Shown: positions 1 to 10,600 of the stretch, piece by piece | How the letters are laid out: each line of letters begins with the position of its first letter | Position numbering within the stretch: position 1 is the first letter of the stretch | NCBI GenBank assembly: GCA_038363925.1 | Contig: JAQQWL010000011.1 | Span: forward strand, 3,968,001 to 4,032,000 | Length of the DNA: 64,000 nucleotides | From: Apiospora phragmitis | Taxonomy: Eukaryota > Ascomycota > Sordariomycetes > Amphisphaeriales > Apiosporaceae | Direction: 5' to 3' | Notes under the pieces: model-generated | Told to the model about the DNA's origin: nothing | Database searches by the model: none | What the model saw: the letters and a program-made list of their open reading frames with translations, nothing else | Translations under genes and position numbers: made by a program

Positions 1-841
1 AATATAAATCGACGATACGTTTAGCTTTATTATAGCCTCTTTTTCTTAAAAAGCGGAAGAAAAGCTAATAAAGTAACGATTTTATATAAAGCCGAAAAGT
101 ATCTTAACCGAAAGTACGCCGATAGAATTTAATAGAGGTAATATTCGATTAAAATTATACGATATTTTTTTAAATAAAAGGGATAAGCTAATTAATTAAA
201 GTCTATTGATTTAAAAAATATTAATAAAAACTAATAATACGTTTTTTAACGAGTAAAAAAAGTATACTTAATATTTATTTATTAACTAAAAATAATATAC
301 GACCTATTTATTATCGTTTAAATACAAACCTTAAAAAATAAAAGTATTAAGAATTTAAACGAGCATATTAATTAATAAATTTAAAACCGGATATACGGCT
401 TAAAATATATCTCGTTTAACTTTTATTATATGAAGATATATATTTTTATCGACAGCTCGTTTATAAATAACGAGGACTTAATTTTATTAAATTAAGAAAT
501 AAATTATATAAAAGACTAGTTCGAAATTTAAAATAATGCTATTTATTAAAGCTTAATAAAATATAAAAGAGTTATATAGAGTATATTAATTAACGAACTA
601 TACAGCACGATTTCCGGTATAAATAACGGTATTATATTAAGTATTACGTTTAAAAGAATCGTACGAACCTTAAGATTTTAAAATATATTAATAACTTTTT
701 ATATAAATTAAAGGTCTCTTTATAACTACTTAATTAAACTAGGTATAATAAACGAAAAAAGGCTTATAATTAATATTATATCCCTCTAAGAGTCGTATAA
801 AAAAGGAGATCTTATAGATTTATTATATCGATAATAAAGAT

Positions 842-1291
842 AACCTAGTAGACGCCCTTATTAAGGTATCTTCAAATAAGGCATTCGAATAAATAGTCTT
901 AATAAATAGCCTTACCGTATATATAAAAGCGTATATCGAGAGGCTAGACTCGTACGTCCCCGATAAGGTATAACGTATCGCGATATACGACGGCACCTCT
1001 ATTACTATTACTATTTTTAAACCGGTTTTTTTAATTTATAACGGGAAATAATACGCGTTAACGTATAATAACTTCCCTTATTACTATTATTAAATAATTA
1101 AAATTATTAATTAAATAAACTTATTACTTAATAGAATTAACGTTAAAAAGGTATAATATTACCTATACGGCTTAAGTAAGCACCGAATACCGGATTAGCG
1201 TAACCCATCTATACGAGACCTTCGGGAAGGGAAGGCCCGTATTTAAAAAGGGGAACAAGCTAATTCTATCGCTAAAATAAAAAACTGCCAG
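842..1291 (+). pseudogene. RIP-degraded Gag-like protein of an LTR retroelement
   Basis: One plus-strand frame (codon starts at 842, 845 and so on) can be followed for about 450 bases in which the only interruptions are TAA/TAG codons, exactly what RIP makes from CAA, CAG or TGG. At 1157-1198 the frame reads Y-x2-Y-x4-H. Reverting the two TAT/TAC codons to cysteine gives the start of a CX2CX4HX4C zinc knuckle typical of retroelement Gag nucleocapsid; the last cysteine position is a TAG and does not revert simply. The frame ends at the edge of the LTR at 1292, with no reverse transcriptase or integrase between. The family assignment is inference; the frame and its stop pattern are seen directly. 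Confidence 0.6.
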
Positions 1292-1498
1292 CATTAAAAT
1301 AATTAAAACTAAAAATGTTTATATTACTTTAAAAAGGGTGTTATATACCTACGCGCACGAACCCCTTTTTTATTTTATTAAGAGGGTTATATAATACCCC
1401 TTATAATTAATACTATAATTAGATATAAATAATAATAGATAATAATATAGCACCACTTAAACCCTTACTTATACGTAAGTACGAAAGCTTATTTAATA
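1292..1498 (+). mobile_element. RIP-mutated long terminal repeat, 207 bp
   Basis: This aligns without gaps over 207 bases to the LTR at 3417-3623, for example the shared word ACGCGCACGAACCCC lies at the same offset (59) in both. Differences are mostly G-to-A or C-to-T in this copy, so the terminal TGTTG/CAACA of the other copy reads CATTA/TAATA here. No matching 5-bp direct repeats flank it (GCCAG left, AATAA right). It may therefore be one end of a longer element, with the Gag-like frame immediately upstream making it a plausible 3' LTR. Confidence 0.85.
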
Positions 1499-3411
1499 AA
1501 TAATTGTTTTAGCTTTATACTTATATTAGTCTTTTTTAAATTTTAATTTAAATAATAAAATATAAAGTAAATCCGTATTATTTTAAATAATTAATAATTA
1601 GTTTATAACATAATTAAATTATTTTAAAATTTAACTTATTACTTAATCGTTTTATTTTAATATTTCGTTTTAAGAAAGAAATTTATTTCGTATTTTATAA
1701 TATTTTTAAATTTATTTTTTATAAAACTATACTTAATATATAGCTTAAATATATCGCGACGATATTAAGTTTTCGTATTAGTTTTTTATTAATAATCGAG
1801 TTATTACGTAATAGATTTTATAACACCTTTTAAAATCTATTACATGAAATACTAGTCCGTTAAAAATACGCTCCTTTATAGCGTAAAAAGCTTCGGCTTT
1901 TTTATTTATTTATTAAAATAGTTTATCCTACTTTATTAAGTTCGTTAAAAATATTACTAATATATTAAACCCGGGAATAAAAATCCGGTAATAATTAATT
2001 AATTTTTAAAAAGATTTAAATTTTATAGCGCTTATAAATATAACCGATTTCTTAGTTATTAAGATTTTTAAAGGTTTTATTCGAATTTTTTAAAATGTTT
2101 TTATATATTTTATAAATATAACTAATCGTTATTAAAATTCGCTTTTAATAATCGATATATAAACATTATTTAAGGTTTTTATTTTTACTTTTTTTTAAAA
2201 CGAAAAAAACAATGAAACTTATTAGCGATATAAATAATTATATAACTCTTTTCTCGAGGCTCTCTATAATATATTCTTTTAAAACTTATTTATATTCTTA
2301 TTAAGTCTATAAATTAATATAAAATCAGGTTTCTTTTTTTTTTTTAATAATATTTCGTGATCTTATTATACATAAAGCGATAAGCTTATTTTTAATTTCT
2401 TATTAAAGAAAGCTTTAAATTACCGGTAGTTTTTTAATATAATTATTATAATACTAAGCTCAAGTTTATTTAATAACAATATATATTTTAAATAACTTAA
2501 ACTTATTAAAAAGTTATTTCTTAAATTATCACTTACTAATTAAACCTTTTCCAATATATTTTATTAAAGTTAACTTTTTTTTTAATTAATTTTAAAATTA
2601 TTTACTCGTAAATAAAGTATTTTTAAATTATGTTATATTTTATCAAGTTCGTAATACTGTACGTATTTTATTTATAATGTTTTTTAATATTAACTAAAAA
2701 GTTTACGACTTTCTTTTATACTTTCTTATTTTTATAAGTTATAAATCCTTTATCTACTGTTTTAAATTAATATAAGGCGTTTTTCTTTTTTTATTCGAGC
2801 TCGAAAGAGTTAATAATGCATAATAAAATATAGTTCCTTTATATTTCGTTATCGAGTAACGCTTTAATATAAACGTTTTTATATTTATTATTAATATAAT
2901 ATATTTATAAATATTTTAATTATTTATTACTTAATATAAAGACATTTTTAAGTTCGTTTAATATTTTTTTTATATTCGGCGGCGTTCGTTTTTTCATTAA
3001 TATCCTTTTAAATAAGTGATAAACTTTTATAATTAAGCGTCGCGTCGTTATTATCCTTTCTCTCTTTTTTAATAAAAGTGTTTTTATACTCTTCTTCGTA
3101 TAGAATACTAGCTTTAATACTTTAAATTCGAGTTTATTAAATAGTTTAAAAGTTTATTAAATTTATTAAAACTTAAAACTATTTTATAAATCTTTAATTA
3201 TAATAAAGAAAGATTTCTATTAAACGTTTACTTATATATTTTAAAAATATTAAATACTTTCTTTTAAACGATTATAAGCTCGCGATTTTTTTAAACGTAT
3301 TCGAGGTATTAATCTTTAAAATACTCCTTTTCATCTCGTTTTTTTAAATAATATTATCGCGGCTACCGTAAAAATTTTTATATTAATAAATAAGTTCGTC
3401 GTTTATTTAAT
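1499..3411 (-). repeat. RIPed repeat with an unidentified decoded minus-strand frame
   Basis: Read on the minus strand, about 3340 down to 2200 contains a long frame whose stops are essentially all TAA/TAG, so it is likely a RIP-damaged coding sequence rich in Gln, Lys and Glu when decoded. I do not recognise the family. A perfect 13-bp inverted repeat with a 10-base loop lies at 1808-1843. No LTR, terminal inverted repeat or known transposase motif was identified. It may belong to the same retroelement family as the flanking LTRs or to a different element. Confidence 0.45.
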
Positions 3412-3628
3412 ATAAATGTTGGAACAGCTGGAACTAAAGCTGTCCATATTACTCTAAAAGGGGTGTCACGTGCTTACGCGCACGAACCCCTTTCTTGTTT
3501 CATTAAGAGGGGCATACGATGCCCCTCGTAGCTCGTACTGAAGATAGACATGAATAACAGAATAAGAACGATTGAACCCCGATTAAAACCGGAACCACCG
3601 TACGTACGAGAGCCCATTCAACAATAAA
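3412..3628 (+). mobile_element. Solo LTR with 5-bp target site duplication
   Basis: The LTR itself is 3417-3623 (207 bp), starts TGTTG and ends CAACA (5-bp inverted termini, TG...CA as in LTR retrotransposons), and is flanked by identical ATAAA at 3412-3416 and 3624-3628. Unlike everything around it, it keeps normal GC content and CpA/TpG words, so it escaped RIP. A solo LTR forms by recombination between the two LTRs of one insertion. At about 200 bp it is below the repeat length generally needed to trigger RIP in Neurospora, which would explain its preservation. Its RIPed relative lies at 1292-1498. Confidence 0.93.
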
Positions 3629-5239
3629 CGTTTAAATTTTTTAATAATATAAATAAAGTATAAATACGAAATAAGTTGTTTAGTAATTCGTTAAAGAAAT
3701 TATTTATTTTTAAGTTTTTTCGCGAAATATGTAATATAAGCGTTATATATATAGAATACCCATAAAAAAAATAAAGTATATATTATTTATAAGCGAAATT
3801 TAAAAGCTATAATATATAGCGTAATTTTTATTAATCTTTTAATCGAATATTATCGTAAAAAATACTTAAAATAATTAACTATTTATTAATCCTTAAGTTT
3901 TAAAGCTTAGCTATTTCGTTTATAAGCTTATTTATTCATATACTTATTAATTACTCGTAATTTATAAATTATTTCATTAATTAGTCGTACTTTCGCTATT
4001 GTTAAAATTATTATATATCGAGGTGAGTTCTTTACGTATTATTATAACGCTTCGATTATAACTTTTTTAATTTTAAAGGTTTTAATTCTTTTTTATTTAT
4101 TAAATACGCGGTGTATTTATTATTATAATAAGCTATTTAAAATAAACTATTATTATTAATTATAGCGCTACTTTTTTAAATAACTATTATAAAGGTATTT
4201 TTAATTTAAGTTCCATTAATATATCGTTTCTTAAAGACTTTTTAAAAATCTCTTTTTAAAGATTAATATTTTCGAACGTAATACCTTTATTTTTAATAGT
4301 TATAATAAATAATATTATAATCTATAAGTTCGTTATAATAATTATATATAATAATATTTTTTAATTACTTATTAATATATTAACGTAAGCGTTTTATATT
4401 AATTTAAACCTAATTCTTTTATTATTATAAGCTATTTTATCTCTCGCGGTAATATTTATATAAATATATATTAATTTTAATAATTACTTTTATATATAAA
4501 AAGAAATAATCGACGGTATTAAGCCGACTAAATTCGTTTTTAATTTTTTCCTTTAACTTTTAATAATATATTATAAGTTTTATAATTATAATATAATTTA
4601 ATTAAGTTATAATATATTAAAACTCGACGGTATAAACGGCGGCTAATCTCTTTTATTTAAAGGTTTTAAGTTTTGTTTTAACTTATTATTTTTTATTAAA
4701 GTTTTAAAAAAGCGATTTAAAAGCGTTCTTAAAATTATTATAACTCCTAAAGATTTATTATACCTTTATCCGGCATAGTTTAATTTATTAATTCTTTTTA
4801 CGACTTTATTTAAATAAGGTTTAAACTAAGCGAGCGCCTTTTTTTATAAAAAACAAGGCGGCGTAAACGACTCGCTACGTAACGTTTTAAAACGTTTTTT
4901 ATAAAATTATTAATAAACTTTAATTTAAATAAGAAATCCTCGAAAACTCACGCTTATTTTATAAAAAAGTAATAACGTATTAATCTTTATTTCTTTTTTA
5001 AATATAATAAAAGTTTAAATACTATTAACGGTAATATAAAAAAAGTAACGTAGTTTATTACTAAGTCGACTATATTATTAAATTAATTATTCTTTTTTTT
5101 AATTTATATAATCAAACTTTAATACGTAGTATTTTTATAATTTTAATACCGATTTAATTAAAAAAAGATCGTATCGTTTTAATAATTTAAGCGATGTGAA
5201 AAGGTTTAAATCGAATTAATTACACAGCTATTACAAAAG
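3629..5239. repeat. AT-rich RIPed sequence, unidentified
   Basis: No intact frame exists here. On the minus strand between about 4870 and 4550 there are stretches interrupted only by TAA/TAG that may be RIP-damaged coding sequence, but I cannot name a family. The start of the Fot1/pogo relic downstream, including any terminal inverted repeat, probably lies in the last 100 bases of this stretch and is not recognisable after mutation. Confidence 0.6.
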
Positions 5240-6780
5240 TGTACGACGTCCTCTAAGCTATTTTAAGCGATCGACTTTACGGTACCGAACCTCGACGCGA
5301 AATCCGATATTTATAATATAAATTAAATCTAGTTAAAAAGGAGGTACTTCGTAATTATATAATTAATTTAAATATTTAAAAAAAATCTCTTAATATTAAT
5401 ATTATAAAAGATATAATTATTTACTTTTTAAAGTCGCACGGCGGCGATTATATCGATAAGTATTAAATTAAACGCTTTATTAATTATAACCCGGACTTTA
5501 AAACTTAAATAAACCGTTAATATAATTATTAAGAAGCTTTTTATAAAAATATAGGTATTATTTTTAATTAATTTATATTAATTATAAATATGAAAATTGA
5601 ATACGATATTTTAAATAAAAATAAATAGAATTTTAATAAAACCGGCTTTATAATAAATATAATCGGGTTAATACTTATCGTAATACTCGCCGATTATTAT
5701 AAAAAAGTGAAATCGGTTTAGCTTAATAATCGAAAATAATTAACAGCTATTATATATATTAATTCGTAAAGCTAATATATTCCGCCGTTTTTAATCGTTT
5801 AAAATTAATATTATTTCGTAAACTAGTTTCGTAAATACGACCTACCAGGCGGTTAAATAATTAAACCAACTTTTAACGGCTAAACTAATAATAAAACAAG
5901 TTTAAACTAGATTTAATATTTCGATAAATATATTAAAACGCGGACGAAAAGCTTTTATTACTACTTAATCTTAAACGGTTACGAAAGCTATATTTCGGCC
6001 GAATTTAAAAAATATTATAAAAATAACGATATTATTACGCTTAATATACTTTTTTACTTTTTTTATTTATTTTAAATTTTAAATATAATATTCTATTCGT
6101 TATTAAAATATATTTATTTAAAAAAAATTAAGCTATTTATTAAAGCGTTAATAAATTATATTATTAAGTTAAAGTTTTATATCGCTTTTAAAGCCGCGTA
6201 TTTTATAATTTTTATAAAAAATGATATTAAATCTAAATTTAACGCATTTAATTTAATATCTTACTACCCGGATAAAATAATTAATAAATTAAATATACGT
6301 CTTCGAACGCTTATACCTAGCCCGTCGCGTTTAAGGACGGCTAGTACCTATAACCCCTAAACGCCGTTTAACACTTAATAAACGATTAAATTTTTTATTT
6401 TTATTAAAAATAAGGTTTTTATTTATTAAAAAGCTCTTTAATGTTAATTTTAAATATTATAAACTAAATAATAAAAATTATATATATAATAATATATAAA
6501 ATAATCCTTATAAAAGATTAAATACGTACCTTATATAAGGCTAATTTAATACTTTTCAAACGTTAAAAAGTTAATAAATCGCTCATTTAATTTAAAAGAG
6601 CCCTTACTATACAGGAATCTTAAGAGCTATAAAACGAGAACGTAAAAAAGAAGCGTCTAGCGACTAATAAATGCGGAACGGGGGGTTCGTCGAAACAGAG
6701 GGCGACCGGTAAAAGGCGCTGTGATATCTACGGCGAAACAGGTTATAATATTTAATATTTTATAAAAGTTTTAAGTTATT
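5240..6780 (+). pseudogene. RIP-degraded Fot1/pogo-type (Tc1-mariner) DDE transposase
   Basis: A single plus-strand frame (codons at 5242 and so on) carries, through many TAA/TAG stops, the order of blocks typical of fungal Fot1/pogo transposases. There is an N-terminal helix-turn-helix/CENPB-like part. A block at 5629-5649 reads NFNKTGF, where intact copies have NFDETGF with the first catalytic Asp. A block at about 5965-5988 reads LILNGYES for LILDGHES with the second Asp. Later blocks resemble FKAAYF and an LRTLIPSPSR-like tail. Near 6651-6760, in another frame, a basic tail is followed by a CDIYGETGY motif, a decayed zinc knuckle. All key substitutions are G-to-A or C-to-T. Both catalytic Asp codons seen are mutated, so the copy is dead. 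Confidence 0.87.
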
Positions 6781-7670
6781 ATAATCTCGCTTTAAAAATA
6801 AGTTTTAATCGTATTATAACATTAAGTTATAATATATTTAAACTATTAATTATATTAATAAAAAATATATATAAGAGGCTATTTTAAAGTTTATATTTAT
6901 TAAAACTAGTTATTATACGTTTTTTATTAATACTAATAATTTAATTTAATTTAATTTATTTATAATAGCCTTTTTAATTTTAAAGTATTAATTAATAACT
7001 TTAAAAATAAAGCCGTTAAATTAATAAGCTTTTTATTATTTTACTTATCTTTATTTTAAGCTTTTAATATTTTACTTATCTTTATTTTAAGCTTTTAATA
7101 TTTAAAAAAGCGGTTAATTTAATATTCTCTAAAGGCTTATAGTTTTTTAATTATTAAAGTAAAAATTTAATATATATATATAACTAGCTATAATTAATTA
7201 TATAATTAATAAATCTCTACTTTAACGTTTAATTAATTATAAGCGTTTTTAAATCGATTAACTTTCGTTAATAAAGTTAACATTATTTAATATATTTAAA
7301 ATTCGCTATTAAAAAACTTTATACTTTTAAATAATAATATATTAACTTATATTATTATTATTAGTTTTAAAAATAACGTTAATTAATTACTTTTTAATAT
7401 ATTATTTAAGCGTTATTATAAAGTATATTAAACTTTTTTAATGAATTAAAACAAGGTGGAAAATATATTATTATTATTATAAATATTATATTATTTAAAA
7501 GTTATTTTAAACTATTTTAAAAAGCTTTACTTAAAAGAAAATATATAAAAAATTAAATTTATATTAATTATAATACTTATTATTTTAAACACTATAAAAT
7601 TCCTTATAAAACGATATATATACGAATATAATAGCTACATTATTAACTATATTTACTTATATAAAAGTAT
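6781..7670. repeat. AT-rich RIPed sequence up to the composition boundary
   Basis: Very AT-rich, without a usable frame. A 42-base unit around 7032-7099 (ending TTTTAAGCTTTTAATATTT) is present twice in tandem. The stretch ends abruptly at about 7670, where a G-rich segment begins. Confidence 0.6.
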
Positions 7671-10600
7671 AAGGGGGTTAGGTGTGTATGCGCTACCGGA
7701 TAGGTGGTGCTACCGGATTGGTGGGGTCCCATAGTAACTAAGAAGACAATGGTCAGACATTATTGGACCAACAACCAAGCATTGAAGGGAAGCGCGTCGT
7801 CGAAGCAGCAGCCGAGAAACAAGAAAATGGTGAGCGGCAACAGTCTGCGCTGGCTAAGGTAAGACCTGCCCCTGGCCGCCTAGCTTTGCATTAGGTATTG
7901 GCATCGGTCAGGCAGTTGATGAGCTGCGCACCGTGGGTTCCGGGTTTCAACCCTCGAGAATGACAGAATACTTCACACAACGTATATAATAGATTTGTCA
8001 TGATTTGTGACTGCAGAGTGGCGTGATGGGGTCTGTGGCTGGCCTCCGGAAATAAAAAAAGCACCTCACCCGAAAAAGCCGTCGTTCGTTTATCGACACA
8101 AGCAAAAGGATTGTCGACGTGCAAGCCGGGCAAGAAGTGTGACATTTAGTTGAATATGCCACTGGGCCAAAAGCCGACGCGCCGACATTGACCCAAATGG
8201 TATATCGGTATATGTCTTGTCAGAACCAACACATTTGGCTGGTGGCGTATGCGATCCAATCAGCACTACCACGGAGCCGGACTTCAGAGAACGGATTGCG
8301 GGGAGCGAGTCCGGGGGAGCCAAAGTTCTGCATTGCAGCTGGACGGGGCCATACGTAGGAGTCAGACCTTTTTATCACTCTGCATGTACTAGGAGACCAA
8401 TAGACCGAAGCCGAGTTTCCCAAATAGCCACGATGTTTGTGACGACAACCTCGTTATCTGGCTGCTGGGTGCATCCTCTTCGAACGATGTGAGAGGGATG
8501 TTTGCTGACCGTCTTCCGTCAAGGAATCCTACAGCATCTTGTGTAGCGTTCCGCCGGGTTTCCTCCCGGGCGGTCTCCGCGGCGGCCAGCCGCGGTAGAC
8601 TTCCGCGGGCCGGCTGACCCCATGTTTAAGTCACACTCATCCGACTTTGATATATGCAGGTTGCCTATCTGGACGGATGTACAACCCCGATTGTCAGTGG
8701 GGGTTCATCCCAAGGTAGAGATCACATTACCTGCTGGGTAGTATGGTATATACATAGCAGTAGCCATTGGTCTCATGCAAGTCAAGGTCATTGCAGCCAC
8801 CAGTCGTTGCTTTTTTGGCATCAGGCGGAGAATGGCGGACATCTCGTACCGCCCGGTACCATATGCAGCAATCAGGCCATGCAAGTGACCAGGAAGATCT
8901 CTTGTCATCGAGCCCAACGGTTGGGCAGTCTGGCCGGCAACCGAGTCAAAGTGGGGACAGACTGCGAGGTTGGTGGCTGTTGAGATATGGCTTCAGCAAC
9001 CATCATAAGTACCAACCCAAGGTTTGTAAGCGTGTGATGAAGCGAGTTGAGTTACATTTGATGCAACACTACGGGAGGGAGGTTGGGGTTGGGGCTGGGA
9101 TCTTCATCTGCACACTGGGCCAGAACAAGTCGGCAGAACATGCGTATCATGCGATCTACAGGACTTAACGACACGATCTCGAAAGATCTGGAGAAGGGGA
9201 ACGGGCTAGACGAACTTACCTGCATCTGCAACATGCTCGAAGCGGAAGGGGTTAAGTCAGTAACTCTTTCGTGGGGGTTCCAGGGCCTAGACACCCACGT
9301 CCATCCAGTCGAGCCGCATGACGTACTGCGGTGCTGTCTGCCCAAGAGAGCATATGGAGGTCTTGCTATGTGATTACTTCCTTTCCTTCAAAGTCTTCAG
9401 CAGCCGGGTTCTCTGTGCACAATTGACAGCACGCTCTGTCCATAGTGGATGTAGAGAGCGCGCATGGCTTCGCTCATATCTGGGGTGGTTGGGGAGGAGG
9501 CCTGCATCAACCATACGTTGTTTCCGATGAAACGACAGGAATAGACCTTTATGTGACGGCATATGAAAATGGGTAAAAGTATATCGGCGTTGGCCTAGGT
9601 ACGGTACGCTACAAAACATCAAATGGCACATGCCACAGTATGTAAGAGGGGAGGGGGCAGGTTGTCTGTTTCTAAAGTGTCTGAGATCAAAAGTGAGGTC
9701 TACCTGCCTGTCGGGAATAAAGCTACAGCTATAAGGTTCATGGAGACTAAAAAAGGAAGTACAGACGCCGTTTTGCATCCTGCCATCCGCACTCTTCGTG
9801 TTGAGCTGCATTGCATGTATGCAACATCAGACGGTTCTGTTCCATCCCGGAAGGTATCGAACTTCCAACGTTCTTGTCCCCGGCAGACTGACAGCAATAT
9901 TCCCACGGCATCAATACATTCGATGTACTCCAGCTTTTGCAGAAAGCACGACCATGACAATCAACTAATTCGACTCGGCATACACTGGTATATGGGCTGT
10001 CTACATGCTTACTGAGTATAGTACATATCAGCGCTACGACGACCATGAACTTCCTTCAAGACACCAGTCGACAACCACTGACACATCATAGTCCTGTCAA
10101 TTACACCCCCGAGGTTCGATGTATCCATCTTCAGCAGCACAGGCTGCTCTAGTAGACTTATCGATCTCTATCATGTTATCCCACATGCACTTCACTGCCC
10201 ACCTCCATGCCGCTCACGAGTCTAAATGAATGCAATAGGACCGCCTTCGCTAACCCAATTGCTGACTTCTGATCAACTATGCCTACCTGATCTGATGCCC
10301 ACTTTACGCACAGCAGAGCAGGCTTTATCGTGAACCACTGCTGCCAGCACATCGGATATGCGTTGCCAACTCGTATGCATAATGTGCGACTTGAGGACAA
10401 GCAGGTATTCCGGCAGACACCAAAACCAGTAACTGCTCAGGAGCTGAGCGGCTTCTTTCCACCAAGACAGCTGTCACCAGGACTCGGTCGCAACATGATG
10501 CACAGAAAGACTTCCTTAGGCAGCTAGGGCATTGTGTTACTCCTGTTGGGCGCCGTACGGTCAGCAAATATGTTTCCTAAGAGCCAAGATTGGCCATCTG

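Larger units (their letters stand above)
1..7670. repeat. AT-rich RIP-mutated repeat block
   Basis: The stretch is dominated by A and T with very few CpA or TpG words and with stop codons in every frame. Where two copies of one element can be compared (207-bp LTRs at 1292 and 3417) nearly all differences are C-to-T or G-to-A, the hallmark of repeat-induced point mutation in filamentous ascomycetes. Recognisable relics inside are a gag-like frame, two LTRs and a Fot1/pogo transposase, listed separately. No intact gene was seen. Composition changes sharply near 7670, where ordinary balanced sequence begins. This is inferred to be a heterochromatic, AT-isochore-type region; its left edge lies outside the window. 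Confidence 0.93.

Noticed and set aside
1..7670. CRISPR-like or tandem-satellite array in the AT-rich block
   Set aside because: No regularly spaced identical repeats; the pattern is explained by RIP of dispersed transposons.
7925..7965. tRNA-like T-arm (GGGTTCCGGGTTTCAACCC)
   Set aside because: No matching acceptor, D or anticodon arms at the right spacing.
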